A stretch of 64,000 nt of DNA from Mycolicibacterium peregrinum (GCF_002102345.1 NZ_LQPP01000025.1:62001-126000), one strand, 5' to 3'; positions 41,801 through 50,697 are shown, counted from the stretch's first letter. A program made the numbers and translations. Notes: generated from the sequence alone by a model not told the origin.

Positions 41801-43843
41801 ATCGAGACCACCTACCACGCGCTGACGAAGACGGAGTACAGCCCGTTCGAGGGAATCGTCCTGACGGACACGTTCCAGATGACCGAGGACGACGACTCGA
41901 TGGACACGGAGATGTTCCCGCAGAACAACACGCGGATCGTCAAGCAGCGCGCCGCCCCGATCCACATCATCGTTGGGAACCCGCCCTACTCGTCGGGGCA
42001 GGACTCAGCGAACGACCTCAACGCGAACCTCAAGTACCCGACGCTGGACAAGCGGATCGCCGACACCTACGCCAAGCGCTCCACGGCGACGAACAAGAAC
42101 AGCCTCTACGACAGCTACCTACGGGCGTTCCGCTGGGCCACCGACCGCGTCGGTGACCACGGGGTCGTCGCGTTCGTATCGAACGGTGGCTGGATCGACG
42201 GGAACACCGCCGACGGAATCCGCCTCTCCCTCGCCGACGAGTACAGCCGGATCTACGTCTACAACTTGCGCGGGAACCAGCGCACATCCGGCGAGTTGTC
42301 CCGGAAGGAAGGCGGCAAGGTGTTCGGCTCCGGCAGCCGTAACACCGTCGCGATCCTCATCGGCGTGAAGAACCCCGCCAGCACCGGACCGTGCGAGGTC
42401 CAGTACCGGGACATCGGCGATTACCTGCCCCGCGAGCGGAAGCTGGAGATCGTCGCGGGAGGTGATCTCGAATCTGTCGAGTGGCTAACGATCACGCCGA
42501 ACGAGCATGGCGACTGGGTCAGCCAGCGCAGCGAGGAGTTCGCCGAGTGGCCCGTGATCGGCGACAAGAGCGGTGGCGTGGCAGTCTTCAGGAACTACTC
42601 ACGTGGTCTGGAGACGAGTCGTGACGCATGGGTCTACAACTTCTCGGGCGACAAGCTCCGCGCCAACGTCCAGCGCCTCATCGACAACTACAACGAGCAG
42701 ATCCGCCCGTTCGGTGAATTCGTCCGCGCCAAGGATGTCGCTAGGCCAAGTGAAACAGACGTGACCTCGTACTTGGTGGCAACTCCTGGTGCAGCCGACG
42801 AGACCCGCATCAAGTGGTCGGCGAGTCTTAAGCAGCACCTCAGCCGTGCAACCCACGCAAAGCACGACTCGGAGGCATACCGGATCGGTTCCTATCGCCC
42901 CTTCACAACAGAGCACGTCTACTTCGGACCGTTGCTCTGTCACCGACGTGGTGAGTTGGACACCATGTTCCCCACACCGCATCACGAGAACGTGGGCATC
43001 TACCAGGTTGGTAACGGATCGGCCGTCCCCTTCTCAGCGGTCATGATCAACGGCCTTCCCGATCTTCACGTCACTGGGGCCGGCAGCGGTGGGCAGTTCT
43101 TCCCACGGTGGACGTACGCGTCCGCAGACGCCGATGGTGCGCTGGACCTCGTAACCGGCGCCGGGGAGCCCGACGAGTACGGATACCGGCGCATCGACAA
43201 CATCACTGACGAGGTCCTGGTGTTGCACCAGGCGGCGATCGGGAATCAGATCACCAAGGACGACATCTTCTTCTACGTGTACGGGCTGCTCCACGACCCC
43301 AACTACCGCGAGACTTACGCCGCGGACTTGAAGAGGATGCTCCCGCACATCCCGACCCCGGAGTCCCAGGAACGGTTCGAGCAGCTCGCCGCGGCCGGCC
43401 GCGCCCTGTCCGAACTTCACGTCGACTACGAGAGCGTCGAGCCGTACCCGATCGATGTGCAGCTCAAGCCGGGCGCCGATCCCGACAACCCCGACACGTG
43501 GCGCGTCACGGACAAGAAGATGAAGTGGGCGAAGAAGAAGGATCCGGCCACCGGAAAGAACGTCGACGACGTCACGAAGTTGATCTACAGCCCGAAGGTC
43601 ACCATCGCGGGTATCCCTGAGGCCGCGGACCGGTACATGATCGGATCGCGTTCGGCGCTCGCCTGGATCATCGACCGGTACCTGGTGAAGACCGACTCGG
43701 CTTCTGGGATCGTCAACGACCCGAACGACTGGTGCAGCGAACACGACAACCCCCGCTACGTCGTCGACCTCATCGCCAAGGTCACCACCGTCGCGGTGGA
43801 GACGATGAAGATCGTGGATAGCCTGTCCGAGCCCGTTGAGTAG
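38870..43843 (+). CDS. Single-chain Type ISP restriction-modification enzyme
   Basis: 1,657 residues, the size of LlaGI/LlaBIII-type enzymes. In order: Mrr-like nuclease (residues ~20-140; D63 in GIDLVA and Q78-K80 in IQCKF), SF2 translocase (Walker A ACGTGKT at 195-201, DEAH at 323-326, QSVGRVMRK as motif VI), coupler region, N6-adenine methyltransferase (LDPFTGTGTF near 930, NPPY near 1037) and a C-terminal target-recognition domain. All catalytic motifs are present, so the enzyme should both methylate and cut after translocation. Start at ATG 38870, preceded by GGAGGGGGC. Confidence 0.9.
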   Translation: MGSIHEVMEAFRKAPSNSERGTKFEKLMIRYFELDPLLSQQYDAVWRWIDWPGRDGKPDTGIDLVARERDSGNLTAIQCKFYEPTHTLRKEDIDSFFTASGKNPFTNRIIISTTDKWGKNAEDALEGQTIPVQRIGLAEIADSPIDWDVSMVDGDLQIDVSEATRHEPRQHQATAIDKVFDGFAKGNDRGKLIMACGTGKTFTALKIAERAAAENGGSARILFAVPSISLLSQTLREWTAQTQLNLRAFAVCSDTRVSRAAEDINVYDVAIPVTTNAAKLADEMEHRKRAKGLTVVFTTYQSLPVVADAQKLGVAPFDMAICDEAHRTTGVTLEDADESNFVKVHDEDYLHATRRLYMTATPRIFDQAVKAKADEHSAEITSMDDESKYGPEFHRLSFGEAVERGLLTDYKVLVLTVDEEMVAAPLQGQLAGGEGELRLDDATKIVGCWNGLAKRAGKTPDGQGFAPGEAPMRRAVAFAKDIAASKQVAELFPKVVEAYREMLTDSLDDGVAINETNLDLAVQVHHVDGTYNALERNRELQWLKAPLPENECRILSNARCLSEGVDVPALDAVMFLHPRNSVVDVVQSVGRVMRKAPGKDYGYIILPVAVPAGISPSQALGDNRRFKVVWQVLNALRAHDDRFNAMVNSIALNTANPGVDTGKGSDHLLGGHVGPTTDESETFGEGSTSTSGSGTDTTDPAAGVADGDGAGGGLAQQMALFSLSEWQEAIYTRIVDKVGTRTYWEDWAKDVADIAAALTTRIKILIDGADPAVAAAFGKFHKGLQDNLNDSITRDDAISMLAQHLITAPVFDALFAGHEFAAHNPVSLTMQAMVDQLGGAGLEAETEHLEGFYDSVRVRASEVTTADGKQQVIAELYEKFFKVGFAKQAEALGIVYTPVEIVDFILRAADHASREAFGRGLTDEGVHVLDPFTGTGTFMTRLLQSGLVRSGDLARKYAGELHANEIMLLAYYIAAVNIETTYHALTKTEYSPFEGIVLTDTFQMTEDDDSMDTEMFPQNNTRIVKQRAAPIHIIVGNPPYSSGQDSANDLNANLKYPTLDKRIADTYAKRSTATNKNSLYDSYLRAFRWATDRVGDHGVVAFVSNGGWIDGNTADGIRLSLADEYSRIYVYNLRGNQRTSGELSRKEGGKVFGSGSRNTVAILIGVKNPASTGPCEVQYRDIGDYLPRERKLEIVAGGDLESVEWLTITPNEHGDWVSQRSEEFAEWPVIGDKSGGVAVFRNYSRGLETSRDAWVYNFSGDKLRANVQRLIDNYNEQIRPFGEFVRAKDVARPSETDVTSYLVATPGAADETRIKWSASLKQHLSRATHAKHDSEAYRIGSYRPFTTEHVYFGPLLCHRRGELDTMFPTPHHENVGIYQVGNGSAVPFSAVMINGLPDLHVTGAGSGGQFFPRWTYASADADGALDLVTGAGEPDEYGYRRIDNITDEVLVLHQAAIGNQITKDDIFFYVYGLLHDPNYRETYAADLKRMLPHIPTPESQERFEQLAAAGRALSELHVDYESVEPYPIDVQLKPGADPDNPDTWRVTDKKMKWAKKKDPATGKNVDDVTKLIYSPKVTIAGIPEAADRYMIGSRSALAWIIDRYLVKTDSASGIVNDPNDWCSEHDNPRYVVDLIAKVTTVAVETMKIVDSLSEPVE

Positions 43844-43925
43844 AGCGGGAACGAAGCTGTCGATGCGAGGTTTCCAGCCCCGTCTGTGCCACCGCAGCGT
43901 TCAGGACGCGAAGAGGTAGGGAAAG

Positions 43926-43946
43926 CTAGACCTACAAGAGGTCTAG
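43926..43946 (+). promoter_or_regulatory. Perfect hairpin upstream of 43964 gene
   Basis: CTAGACCT and AGGTCTAG flank ACAAG, a perfect 8-bp stem. It is about 80 bases after the restriction gene and 17 bases before the next start codon, so it could be an operator or a 5'UTR hairpin; it is too AT-rich for a strong terminator. Confidence 0.45.
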
Positions 43947-43963
43947 AACCGCAGGAGGACTCC

Positions 43964-44218
43964 ATGGCAGAGCTCTTCTGGATGTTTGTGTCCAAGCAAT
44001 ACAGCGGACCCGCGGGTACGCCGCTGACCGTCCATGGTCTCGCTGCCACCTCTGGCGACGGAGTGGTCTACGAGATCTGGCCTTCCGAGGTACCGGAGCA
44101 TGCGGCCGACTTTGTGACGCTAACCGTGATCTTGGACGAGGAAGTGGTCGAGGAAGTAGGCCGGTTCCCGTCATATGCAGCCGCGAAGGCCGCCGCCGCC
44201 GGGGCCACGCTCGAGTAG
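43964..44218 (+). CDS. Small hypothetical protein, 84 aa
   Basis: 84 residues; ATG 43964 has GCAGGAGGA ideally placed. The alternation VVYEIWPSEVPEHAADFVTLTVILDEEVVEEVGRF suggests a small beta-sheet followed by a helix (YAAAKAAAAGA). No family recognised. Strong ribosome binding site and upstream hairpin support a real, regulated gene. Confidence 0.6.
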   Translation: MAELFWMFVSKQYSGPAGTPLTVHGLAATSGDGVVYEIWPSEVPEHAADFVTLTVILDEEVVEEVGRFPSYAAAKAAAAGATLE

Positions 44219-44300
44219 GTGCCTGGATGTGCGGGCGGTACCAGTCCACGAGGTTCTTCGCGTCGCCCGTCCTTCATGCTGGTAACTCGTCGGTGCGGTC

Positions 44301-44462
44301 TCATCCGCTCTCGGTCCACCGCCTCAGCTCCGCTCGCGCCTGCCCCTCGCTAATGGCGCCGGTCCCGCGCAGCATCCGCCACCACGACCGCTCCGACTCC
44401 AGGTACGCCTCCACGGCGGCTGGTGTCCGCGGCCCGCGCAGGTCTTCCGAGTACTCGTCCAT
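44301..44462 (-). CDS. Very small hypothetical protein, 53 aa
   Basis: 53 residues, MDEYSEDLRGPRTPAAVEA then SERSWWRMLRGTG and ISEGQARAELRRW. Charged, helical, with good codon usage. ATG 44462. Its tryptophan-rich middle and the absence of a competing frame support it, but there is no homology evidence. Confidence 0.45.
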   Translation of the reverse strand: MDEYSEDLRGPRTPAAVEAYLESERSWWRMLRGTGAISEGQARAELRRWTESG

Positions 44463-44586
44463 GTCGGGTTAGACGCACCGGCCTCGCGGTCGGTTCCACC
44501 CGGTGCCCTGCAACCGGTAATGCACCCGAACATGCATCGCCGACACCTGCTCCCAGCCCGCGGCGAGCAGCGCTACCGTGGCGGTC

Positions 44587-44787
44587 ATGTCCGCCGAAGA
44601 CCCCGAGAGTTGGATGCTCGCGTTGTCGCCGGAGGATCGCGCCGCATGCGCGCGTGACATCGCGGCCGCGGCGGATCCACAGCAGGAGCTGACTGCCTGG
44701 CGGGAGACCGCCACCGCCATCGCCGCCGGCCTCGGCCGGGGCGAGGTGGAGTGGCTGGACGGCGACGACGTTGTGGAGCGGCCTTAG
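44587..44787 (+). CDS. Small acidic hypothetical protein, 66 aa
   Basis: 66 residues, MSAEDPESWMLALSPEDRAACARDIAAA, acidic. ATG 44587 follows TACCGT by nine bases, compatible with leaderless initiation. Convergent with the 480-residue protein. No domain recognised. Confidence 0.5.
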   Translation: MSAEDPESWMLALSPEDRAACARDIAAAADPQQELTAWRETATAIAAGLGRGEVEWLDGDDVVERP

Positions 44788-44801
44788 CGGTTCGCGTGTC
44801 G

Positions 44802-46244
44802 CTACGCGGCGTCCGACTCCGGTGGCCGGCGACGCGGGTGGTCCTTTTGCGCGATGGTGCCGCCGGGCACCGCTTCCGCGGCGGTGTGTCGACCGTGCAG
44901 TAGGTCGGACTCGGCGCTGCCGCTGGCCAGGGTCACCTGTTCCTTCTCCTTGCCCGCGCCACCACCGCCGGGGCCACCCATCGCGCCCATCGGAACCATG
45001 GGCATGCCGCCGCCCATGGAGCGAGTACCCGAGGCATGAGCAGGCGACGTGGCGCTGGTACCGGTACCCGTGGCACCGCTGGTCTTGGTCTCCGGGCCCA
45101 CGGAGAAGGGGCCGCGCTGCTGCTCGCCGGGGCGACCGGAAACGTCCGTCGCCGTGTTCAGTCCCTGTGCCGACGTTCCGCTCGTCACGGGCTGAGTGAC
45201 CGTACCGGCGCTGAGACCGGTCGCAGACGGTGCGGGCGTCGCAGGGGAGGACGGGGTGACGGTCGCCGCGGGGGTGGCGTGCGTCGGTGCGCTGCCGCCG
45301 CCGAGGGTGAGCGGTGTGCCGATGATGCCGGCGAGGTCGCCGGTGTCGAGGATGCCGTCGCTGCCGACGATCCTGTCCCAGGGGTTCACCTTGTCCTGCG
45401 CGGTGTCCTTGTTCTTCTCCGGCTGGGTCTGCTGCGGGGTGGCCGCGGCGGGCGTTGCCTGCGCGGTGGGTGTCGCGGCCTGCTGTGCGGACTGCGGCTG
45501 CTGCTGTTGCTGGGAGGCGAGTGCGGTGAGCAAGCCGCTGAGATCGTCGCCGCCACTGGTCTCAGTGGGTGTGGACGGCTTGGTCGCCGGCGTCGCGGAC
45601 GGGGTGCTGGAGGGCTTGCCGGCACCGGGGGTGGCCTTGGCCGGGGTGCCCGCCGAGGAGGTACTGGGGCCGGTGGAGGGGGCGGTGCTCGGGCTGGTGG
45701 TGCCGGGAGTACCGGTGTCGGTGCCAGGAGCGGGAGTACCCCCGGCCACTTCCACTGCCCGCACCTTCGACAGCTCGGCGTCGGCCTTCTCCTCGGCCTT
45801 GTCGAAGGCGGCATCGGCCTCGCGGCGCTTGCGCACCAGTTCACCGAGTTTCTTCTGGGCGTTCTCCAGCTCGGTCGAGGCCGCGCTGGTATCTCCACTC
45901 GCTGCGGAGGCGTCCGCGAGCTTCTTCCTCGCATCGGTGACCGCCTTGCGCGCCGCTTCCAGTTCCGAGTCCTTCGGCGCATCACGGTTCCACGCCCCCG
46001 CGGCGTCCTCGCGCAGCTTCAGCGCCTTCGCTGTGACGGAGAGGGTCTCGGCGAGCTTCTCTGCGGCGACCGCCTGCGCGGTCAGCGTCTCGCACCGCGT
46101 GGCGACTGTCTTGCCGGCGCCGTTGGTGTGCAGCTCCGACACCTGCTTGCGCAAGGCGATGGCAGCGTTACTGGTCGCGACGGCAGCGGCGTGAACCGCT
46201 GCCGCCCCGAGGTTCTCCGGGCGGTGTTCTCCGGACGGTGCCAT
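44802..46244 (-). CDS. ESX-like secreted protein with Pro/Thr-rich C-terminus
   Basis: 480 residues. The first ~160 are helical and coiled (AAVHAAAVATSNAAIALRKQV; TELENAQKKLGELVRKRREAD), like the helical bundles of EspB/PPE-type substrates. Residues ~165-440 are low-complexity Thr/Pro/Ala/Ser with a Gln run; the end contains a Met/Gly/Pro patch (MGGGMPMVPMGAMGG) and a charged tail. No signal peptide. It starts two bases after the stop of the small helical gene, as in ESX substrate pairs; type VII secretion is inferred. Confidence 0.65.
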   Translation of the reverse strand: MAPSGEHRPENLGAAAVHAAAVATSNAAIALRKQVSELHTNGAGKTVATRCETLTAQAVAAEKLAETLSVTAKALKLREDAAGAWNRDAPKDSELEAARKAVTDARKKLADASAASGDTSAASTELENAQKKLGELVRKRREADAAFDKAEEKADAELSKVRAVEVAGGTPAPGTDTGTPGTTSPSTAPSTGPSTSSAGTPAKATPGAGKPSSTPSATPATKPSTPTETSGGDDLSGLLTALASQQQQQPQSAQQAATPTAQATPAAATPQQTQPEKNKDTAQDKVNPWDRIVGSDGILDTGDLAGIIGTPLTLGGGSAPTHATPAATVTPSSPATPAPSATGLSAGTVTQPVTSGTSAQGLNTATDVSGRPGEQQRGPFSVGPETKTSGATGTGTSATSPAHASGTRSMGGGMPMVPMGAMGGPGGGGAGKEKEQVTLASGSAESDLLHGRHTAAEAVPGGTIAQKDHPRRRPPESDAA

Positions 46245-46246
46245 GG

Positions 46247-46537
46247 TCAGGCCTCCAGGACTCGGGTCTCACCGGAGGTGTCGGATCCCGTGACCTCCTT
46301 GTAGACGGCGCGCAGGTCGGTGACGGCACCGGCGATGGCCTTGTCGCTCGCGGCGAGGGTGGTCTGTGCGTCGGCGAGGATCTTGGCGACCGTCGCGGCT
46401 GTGTCGCTTCCGTCCGTTGCTCCGGGGATGGTGGTCAGGTTCTCGGCCAACGGGGCGAACTGCAGCTCGTCGATCGCGTCGAGGGCGGCGAGGAAACCCT
46501 TGCGGTCGTGGATGGCGACTTCGTTGTCATCGGTCAT
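46247..46537 (-). CDS. Small helical ESX-like partner protein
   Basis: 96 residues from ATG 46537 (MTDDNEVAIHDRKGFLA). Two predicted helices, and DLRAVYKEVTGSDTSGETRVLEA at the end contains a YxxxT/E-like arrangement reminiscent of type VII substrates. It lies directly upstream of the 480-residue protein and may be its secretion partner. Confidence 0.55.
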   Translation of the reverse strand: MTDDNEVAIHDRKGFLAALDAIDELQFAPLAENLTTIPGATDGSDTAATVAKILADAQTTLAASDKAIAGAVTDLRAVYKEVTGSDTSGETRVLEA

Positions 46538-46584
46538 GCCTACCAGTTTGCCAGCTCTACCAGGCAAAACACGTCTGAGACGTA

Positions 46585-47397
46585 CTACTGGACGGTGGTC
46601 ACCGAGTGGGAGTAGCCGGGGTTGCTCTTGGTGTCGACCGCGGTTGCCTCGTCGACAAGCGCCACGGCGCCCAGCTTGTCGAACAAGGGGGCGAGGTGGG
46701 CGGCGTGCGTGTACGGCGTCGCGCTCTCTTCGACCAGTCCGATCAGAACGACCCCGCGCTCGCCGACCAGGAACATGGGGGATCCGGAGTCGCCGGCAAC
46801 GGTGTCGACCTTGGCTTCGATCCCTTCCCCGTCAGCGTCAACGAGAAGGCCGCACCGCGCGCCGCTCACCGCACCGTCCACGCATACCGGGGTATGGAAC
46901 GCGAGCCCCCGTGTGGCCTCGGGGGTCAGCACGCCGCGCACCTTGCGATGGCCGCCGACCACGGTGGCGGTGGCGTTGGACGCGCCCCAGGTCACGGTCG
47001 CGCCGTATGTGCCGGCGATGGTGCCCGTGTACGGAGCCGTGGACTCGCTGCCCACGGTCACCGTGCCCGGACCCTTGTCGCAGTGGGCAGCCGCGACGTA
47101 GCCGAGGTGACCTCGGGCAGCTTCGGCGGCGACGGCCGGACCCGCCGTGCAGGTAACGGTCGCACCGTCGGGCAGGGTCTGGGTGATCACGGAGCGCTTC
47201 GGGGCCGCAGCAGCTTCGACCTCGGGGATGGCGGACCAGACAGTGTCGGCTGCGCTCTCGCCACTGGGTACCGCGACCGTCGCACTCGTCGCAGCGGGGT
47301 CTCCAACGGGTGCGCCGCCGACCGACGCCGAGCACGCGGAGAGCGCCACCGCGGCGGCGATGCCGGCGGCGGCTGCTCCAAGGCGCGTCCTGCTCAT
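46585..47397 (-). CDS. Secreted trypsin-like serine protease (lipoprotein)
   Basis: 270 residues from ATG 47397 (MSRTRLGAAAAGIAAAVALSAC); the lipobox LSAC indicates a lipid anchor outside the membrane. VAAAHCDKG holds the catalytic His and AGDSGSPMFL the catalytic Ser of the chymotrypsin fold; cysteines in TCTAG/AHC and VCVDG/RCGL probably form disulfides. An alternative ATG is at 47409. It lies next to ESX-like genes, so it may process secreted element proteins, as mycosins do for ESX, though of a different fold. Confidence 0.8.
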   Translation of the reverse strand: MSRTRLGAAAAGIAAAVALSACSASVGGAPVGDPAATSATVAVPSGESAADTVWSAIPEVEAAAAPKRSVITQTLPDGATVTCTAGPAVAAEAARGHLGYVAAAHCDKGPGTVTVGSESTAPYTGTIAGTYGATVTWGASNATATVVGGHRKVRGVLTPEATRGLAFHTPVCVDGAVSGARCGLLVDADGEGIEAKVDTVAGDSGSPMFLVGERGVVLIGLVEESATPYTHAAHLAPLFDKLGAVALVDEATAVDTKSNPGYSHSVTTVQ

Positions 47398-47483
47398 GCG
47401 TTCGATCATCCCAGACTTGACCAAACGAACCGCCGAGACCCGTGTCACGTCCCCCGACTGAATGTCTTGAGCGGGAGCCTGAT

Positions 47484-47663
47484 TCATCGACGCACCGCTT
47501 CTGCGAGGCGCTGCTCCACGGCGCGAAGATCGGCCACCGCAGCGGTGAGGTTGGCCTGTTCCATGAGCTCGATGACTCCCTGTAGCCGGGTGCGGGCGCT
47601 GTTCACGTCGCAGTGCACTCCGCGGTGCAGGTTGGTGATCGCGTCGCGGTAGTCGGTGCTCAT
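47484..47663 (-). CDS. Small helical hypothetical protein
   Basis: 59 residues (MSTDYRDAITNLHRGVHCDVN...), forming two helices with heptad-like leucines (LQGVIELMEQANLTAAVADLRAVEQRLAEAV). No family recognised. It is the promoter-proximal gene ahead of the protease/ESX-like set. Confidence 0.5.
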   Translation of the reverse strand: MSTDYRDAITNLHRGVHCDVNSARTRLQGVIELMEQANLTAAVADLRAVEQRLAEAVRR

Positions 47664-47770
47664 GTCGGGCACGGTGGCACGGCACTGCGGTGAGGTGATG
47701 TACGCGGCGCGGGTGATGGTGGGTACCGAAGTCGTGCCGCGTTCATGGGGCCGGTGCCGAGGTGTAGTAG

Positions 47771-47868
47771 AAACCGTTGCGCTGCAGACGGTTCCGCGAA
47801 AGTTGGAACAACTTTCTGGATTCTGTCCCACCCTCGTCGCTGACCAGCGGACTCTCGATTATCGAGAC
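47771..47868. promoter_or_regulatory. Cluster of palindromes in the divergent region
   Basis: Between the small minus-strand gene and the plus-strand replication operon lie an AACCGT/ACGGTT repeat (47773-47794), GAAAGTTG-GAA-CAACTTTC (47799-47817) and TCTCGATTATCGAGAC (47853-47868). The last recurs with two changes at 52049-52064. No gene lies within 47664-47985; this is a control region with several likely operators. Confidence 0.55.
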
Positions 47869-47985
47869 GGATTTGGGGTCTGATCAGGCACGATGCGGCG
47901 CCGTCATTGCAGGGCGCTGTCCAATGTGCTTGCTACAACTGGAGCTACATCGAGTAACAACCACCACAAACGACAGGAGCTGATG

Positions 47986-48168
47986 ATGAGGATGCTCAGC
48001 GTGCCAGAGCTCTCCGAGCGTCTCGGCGTGTGCCCCAACACGGTCCGCGCCATGCTCAAGCGCGAGGACCTTCCGTCGATTCGGATCGGCGGCCGCTACT
48101 ACAGGGTCCGCGAGGCCGACCTGGAGGCCTTCATGGCCGGCGGTACCGCCCCCGCGAACGCCGCCTGA
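47986..48168 (+). CDS. Excisionase-family HTH protein
   Basis: 60 residues. LSVPELSERLGVCPNTVRAMLKREDLPSIRIGGRYYRVREADLEAFM is a complete AlpA/excisionase-type wHTH. The start at 47986 has CAGGAG six bases upstream; ATG 47983 is too close to it. First gene of the second replication operon, mirroring the HTH gene at 20001 ahead of the first. Confidence 0.75.
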   Translation: MRMLSVPELSERLGVCPNTVRAMLKREDLPSIRIGGRYYRVREADLEAFMAGGTAPANAA

Positions 48169-48259
48169 CCTACCCCGGAAACGACGAACGAGCCGAGGCT
48201 CCACCCTCGACTCGCTCTGTGTTCGCCCGCCCGACCAAGAACGAAGGAACGAATCGATC

Positions 48260-50689
48260 ATGGCATACCCCGCCAATCTCGCAAACCTCACGCACGACAC
48301 GTCGCAGATGTCTGCCGCCCGCATGGATTACCTCGGCGCGGTGGCCGCCGGATCGCACACGGCGGAGGAGCTCGCTGCGCTCAGTCGGCTCGCCGACGAG
48401 GCCGACGCGGAGATCGCTGCGTGCCCGCCCGCCGTGCCCTGGAACCCGTCCCCTCCGACCACGCTCGGCGCGTGGTTCCCATTCCTCCCCGAGGACATCG
48501 CCGCGGGCTTCGTCGCGCCCGCCGAGGGCGGGGCCTGCGTGTGCCCGAACAACGGAGCGCTGGCCCTCCATGTCGAGGGCTGCGCGCAGGGCGTCGCGGG
48601 CAAGGCGCAGCCGTTCGAGTCGAACTTCTGCGCGGAGTACGGCTTCACGCCGAACCTGCCCGTCGACGCCGTTGAGCTCGGCTGCGCTTTGCGTGGCATG
48701 CGCGCGATCCCTGAGAACTCGGACTGCCTCTACGACCTGATGAAGCTCGAGGCAGAGGACCGCGTGTACACCGAGTCCTTTACCCGCGGCCGCACGGCGG
48801 ACGAGCTCGAGGTCCGGGCCGCGAACCGCGAAGCCTTCATGCAGGATCCCGCTGTCCGCGAAGAGTTCGACAGGGACCAGGCCGAGTCCGATGCTGCCGA
48901 GGAAGAAGCCGACGCCCTGTTCGAAACGCTCCGCCGGCGGATGACGGTCAAGGACTACGACGCGGTGCTCGACGACCTCGACGTGAGCGATCCCGACGCG
49001 GTGATGCGCCGGCTGCGTGCTGAGGTGGCGGCGCTGCCGGACGTCGCCGTCGCCGCGTCGGTTCCTCCCGCCCCGACTGAGGCGTTCACGGTCCCTCCTG
49101 CGCCGGGTGCGGCACAGGCGAAGGCCGGCGGATTGGCCGCACTGACTCCTCTCACGACCCCCGACCAGACGGCGACCGCCGAGGTGGGTATCGAGCATGC
49201 GCCCGCGGAGTCGGGAAAGAAGGTGCTCGTCGGCCAGGCGCTTCTCGACCACCTCGACGAACTGGAGCGCCAGATCACGGGTATGGGTGAGTACGCCTCG
49301 CCCGCGATGGATGCCATCTCCCGCGCAGGTCGGGCGCGTGGCGTCGGCTTCTGGGGACTGCTGGGCGCGGTAATGCCGCGCGTGGCGGCCACCATCCCGC
49401 CGCACGTGCGTCTGGTGCCGTTCTCCGGGCATCCGGGCGAGAAGCACGAGGGGGTGTCGCTCAACATCTACAGCAACCTGATCGGCCGCAAGGGGGATGG
49501 CAAGACGCTGGCCATGACCACCGCTGAGGCGCTGGTGGCGACCCCGGAGCACTGCAGCGAGGTGCCCTGCTCCACCGCCGAGGGACTGGTCAAGGCCTTC
49601 GGCGAGATGAAGCGGCGCAAGCCGGACAAGAACGCCGAGCCGGACGACGCCACCGATCTGCCCGCGATGGAGGGGATTCCCGAGATTCACACGCTGGGTG
49701 ACGACAAGCCGAAGTCCGGCTACGAGATGGTGCACTACACCGACACCGTGATCATGGAGGTCGACGAGGGCGGCGACCAGCTGGCCGAGATGACCCGGAA
49801 GGGATCCAAGCTGGAGAGCACCACGCGCAGCGCGTGGATGGGCCGCCGGATCGGCACCGGTACCGGCGAGCTGGAACGCCGCACGAACCTCGATCCGCAC
49901 AGCTACCGGCTGAGCATCATCGCAGGGTTCCAGCCGCACCTGGCACTGCAGCTGTTTCTGTCGGGTGACGCCGGCGGGCCCCAGCGGTACATCTGGTCGG
50001 CGGTGCACGTGCGGCCGCCTTCGGGCGACCCGATCACCAACCTGAGCTTCACGCCGGCGCAGTGGGGTAACTCTCCGGCGACGCAGGCGGGTGAGCTCGT
50101 CGAGGGTGGTCCGCGCCCGGTCTGGATCTCTCGTCCACCAGCAGCGCAGGCCGCGATGAACGCGGAGACGGCGCACGCGTATGAGACCCGTGCCCAGGCG
50201 CTCGACCCGGCCTGGGTGTCTGAGCGTGACGAGGACGCCGATCTGGAGGGCCACGAGATCCTCTCCCAGCTCAAGCTCATGGCTCTCATCGCCGTGATGA
50301 ACGGTCGCTGCGAGCCGACCGACCACGACTGGTACGCGGCGGGCATCGTCCTCGCCGCGAGCACGGCGACCATGCTTGCGACCCGCCGCGTCGCCCTTGC
50401 GTACGCGAAGATCGACGACGCCCGGGACGGGGAGCGGACTGGACAGGTTCGTGCGGCGGCCAAGGCAGCCGAGCTCGCGGCGGCTTCGGAGATGGAGGAG
50501 ACGGTCCAGAGGAAGGTCGTCGCCAAGCTGTGCTTGCTGCCCGGGCACACCGGTAGCTTCCGCGACATCACTCACAGCGGGTTCTCGAAGTCGCAGCGGG
50601 CGGTCGCGAAGACGCTCATGCCTCGGATGGCTGGTCCGGGCGGCCAGCTCGCCGTCGACCCGTCGACCGGTAAGTACACGCTGGCATGA
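48260..50689 (+). CDS. Second replication helicase-like protein
   Basis: 809 residues. N-terminal ~230 residues with cysteines (ACVCPNN, VEGCAQG, NFCAEYG) and acidic helices, then an Ala/Pro linker. The ATPase domain has Walker A GRKGDGKT near 408-415, the block STAEGLVKAF shared with the first helicase, and VIMEVDEGGDQL as Walker B near 500. A C-terminal wHTH-like part (FRDITHSGFSKSQRAVAKTL) follows. It lacks the prim-pol domain. An origin-like region follows directly, so it probably initiates replication of the right-hand module. Good AAGGAACG ribosome binding site. Confidence 0.7.
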   Translation: MAYPANLANLTHDTSQMSAARMDYLGAVAAGSHTAEELAALSRLADEADAEIAACPPAVPWNPSPPTTLGAWFPFLPEDIAAGFVAPAEGGACVCPNNGALALHVEGCAQGVAGKAQPFESNFCAEYGFTPNLPVDAVELGCALRGMRAIPENSDCLYDLMKLEAEDRVYTESFTRGRTADELEVRAANREAFMQDPAVREEFDRDQAESDAAEEEADALFETLRRRMTVKDYDAVLDDLDVSDPDAVMRRLRAEVAALPDVAVAASVPPAPTEAFTVPPAPGAAQAKAGGLAALTPLTTPDQTATAEVGIEHAPAESGKKVLVGQALLDHLDELERQITGMGEYASPAMDAISRAGRARGVGFWGLLGAVMPRVAATIPPHVRLVPFSGHPGEKHEGVSLNIYSNLIGRKGDGKTLAMTTAEALVATPEHCSEVPCSTAEGLVKAFGEMKRRKPDKNAEPDDATDLPAMEGIPEIHTLGDDKPKSGYEMVHYTDTVIMEVDEGGDQLAEMTRKGSKLESTTRSAWMGRRIGTGTGELERRTNLDPHSYRLSIIAGFQPHLALQLFLSGDAGGPQRYIWSAVHVRPPSGDPITNLSFTPAQWGNSPATQAGELVEGGPRPVWISRPPAAQAAMNAETAHAYETRAQALDPAWVSERDEDADLEGHEILSQLKLMALIAVMNGRCEPTDHDWYAAGIVLAASTATMLATRRVALAYAKIDDARDGERTGQVRAAAKAAELAAASEMEETVQRKVVAKLCLLPGHTGSFRDITHSGFSKSQRAVAKTLMPRMAGPGGQLAVDPSTGKYTLA

Positions 50690-50697
50690 GATCGGAC

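Noticed and set aside
45036..46304. Long plus-strand open frame opposite the ESX-like protein
   Set aside because: Its product is Arg/Gly-rich low complexity and lies antisense to a gene with sensible composition; a GC-rich shadow.
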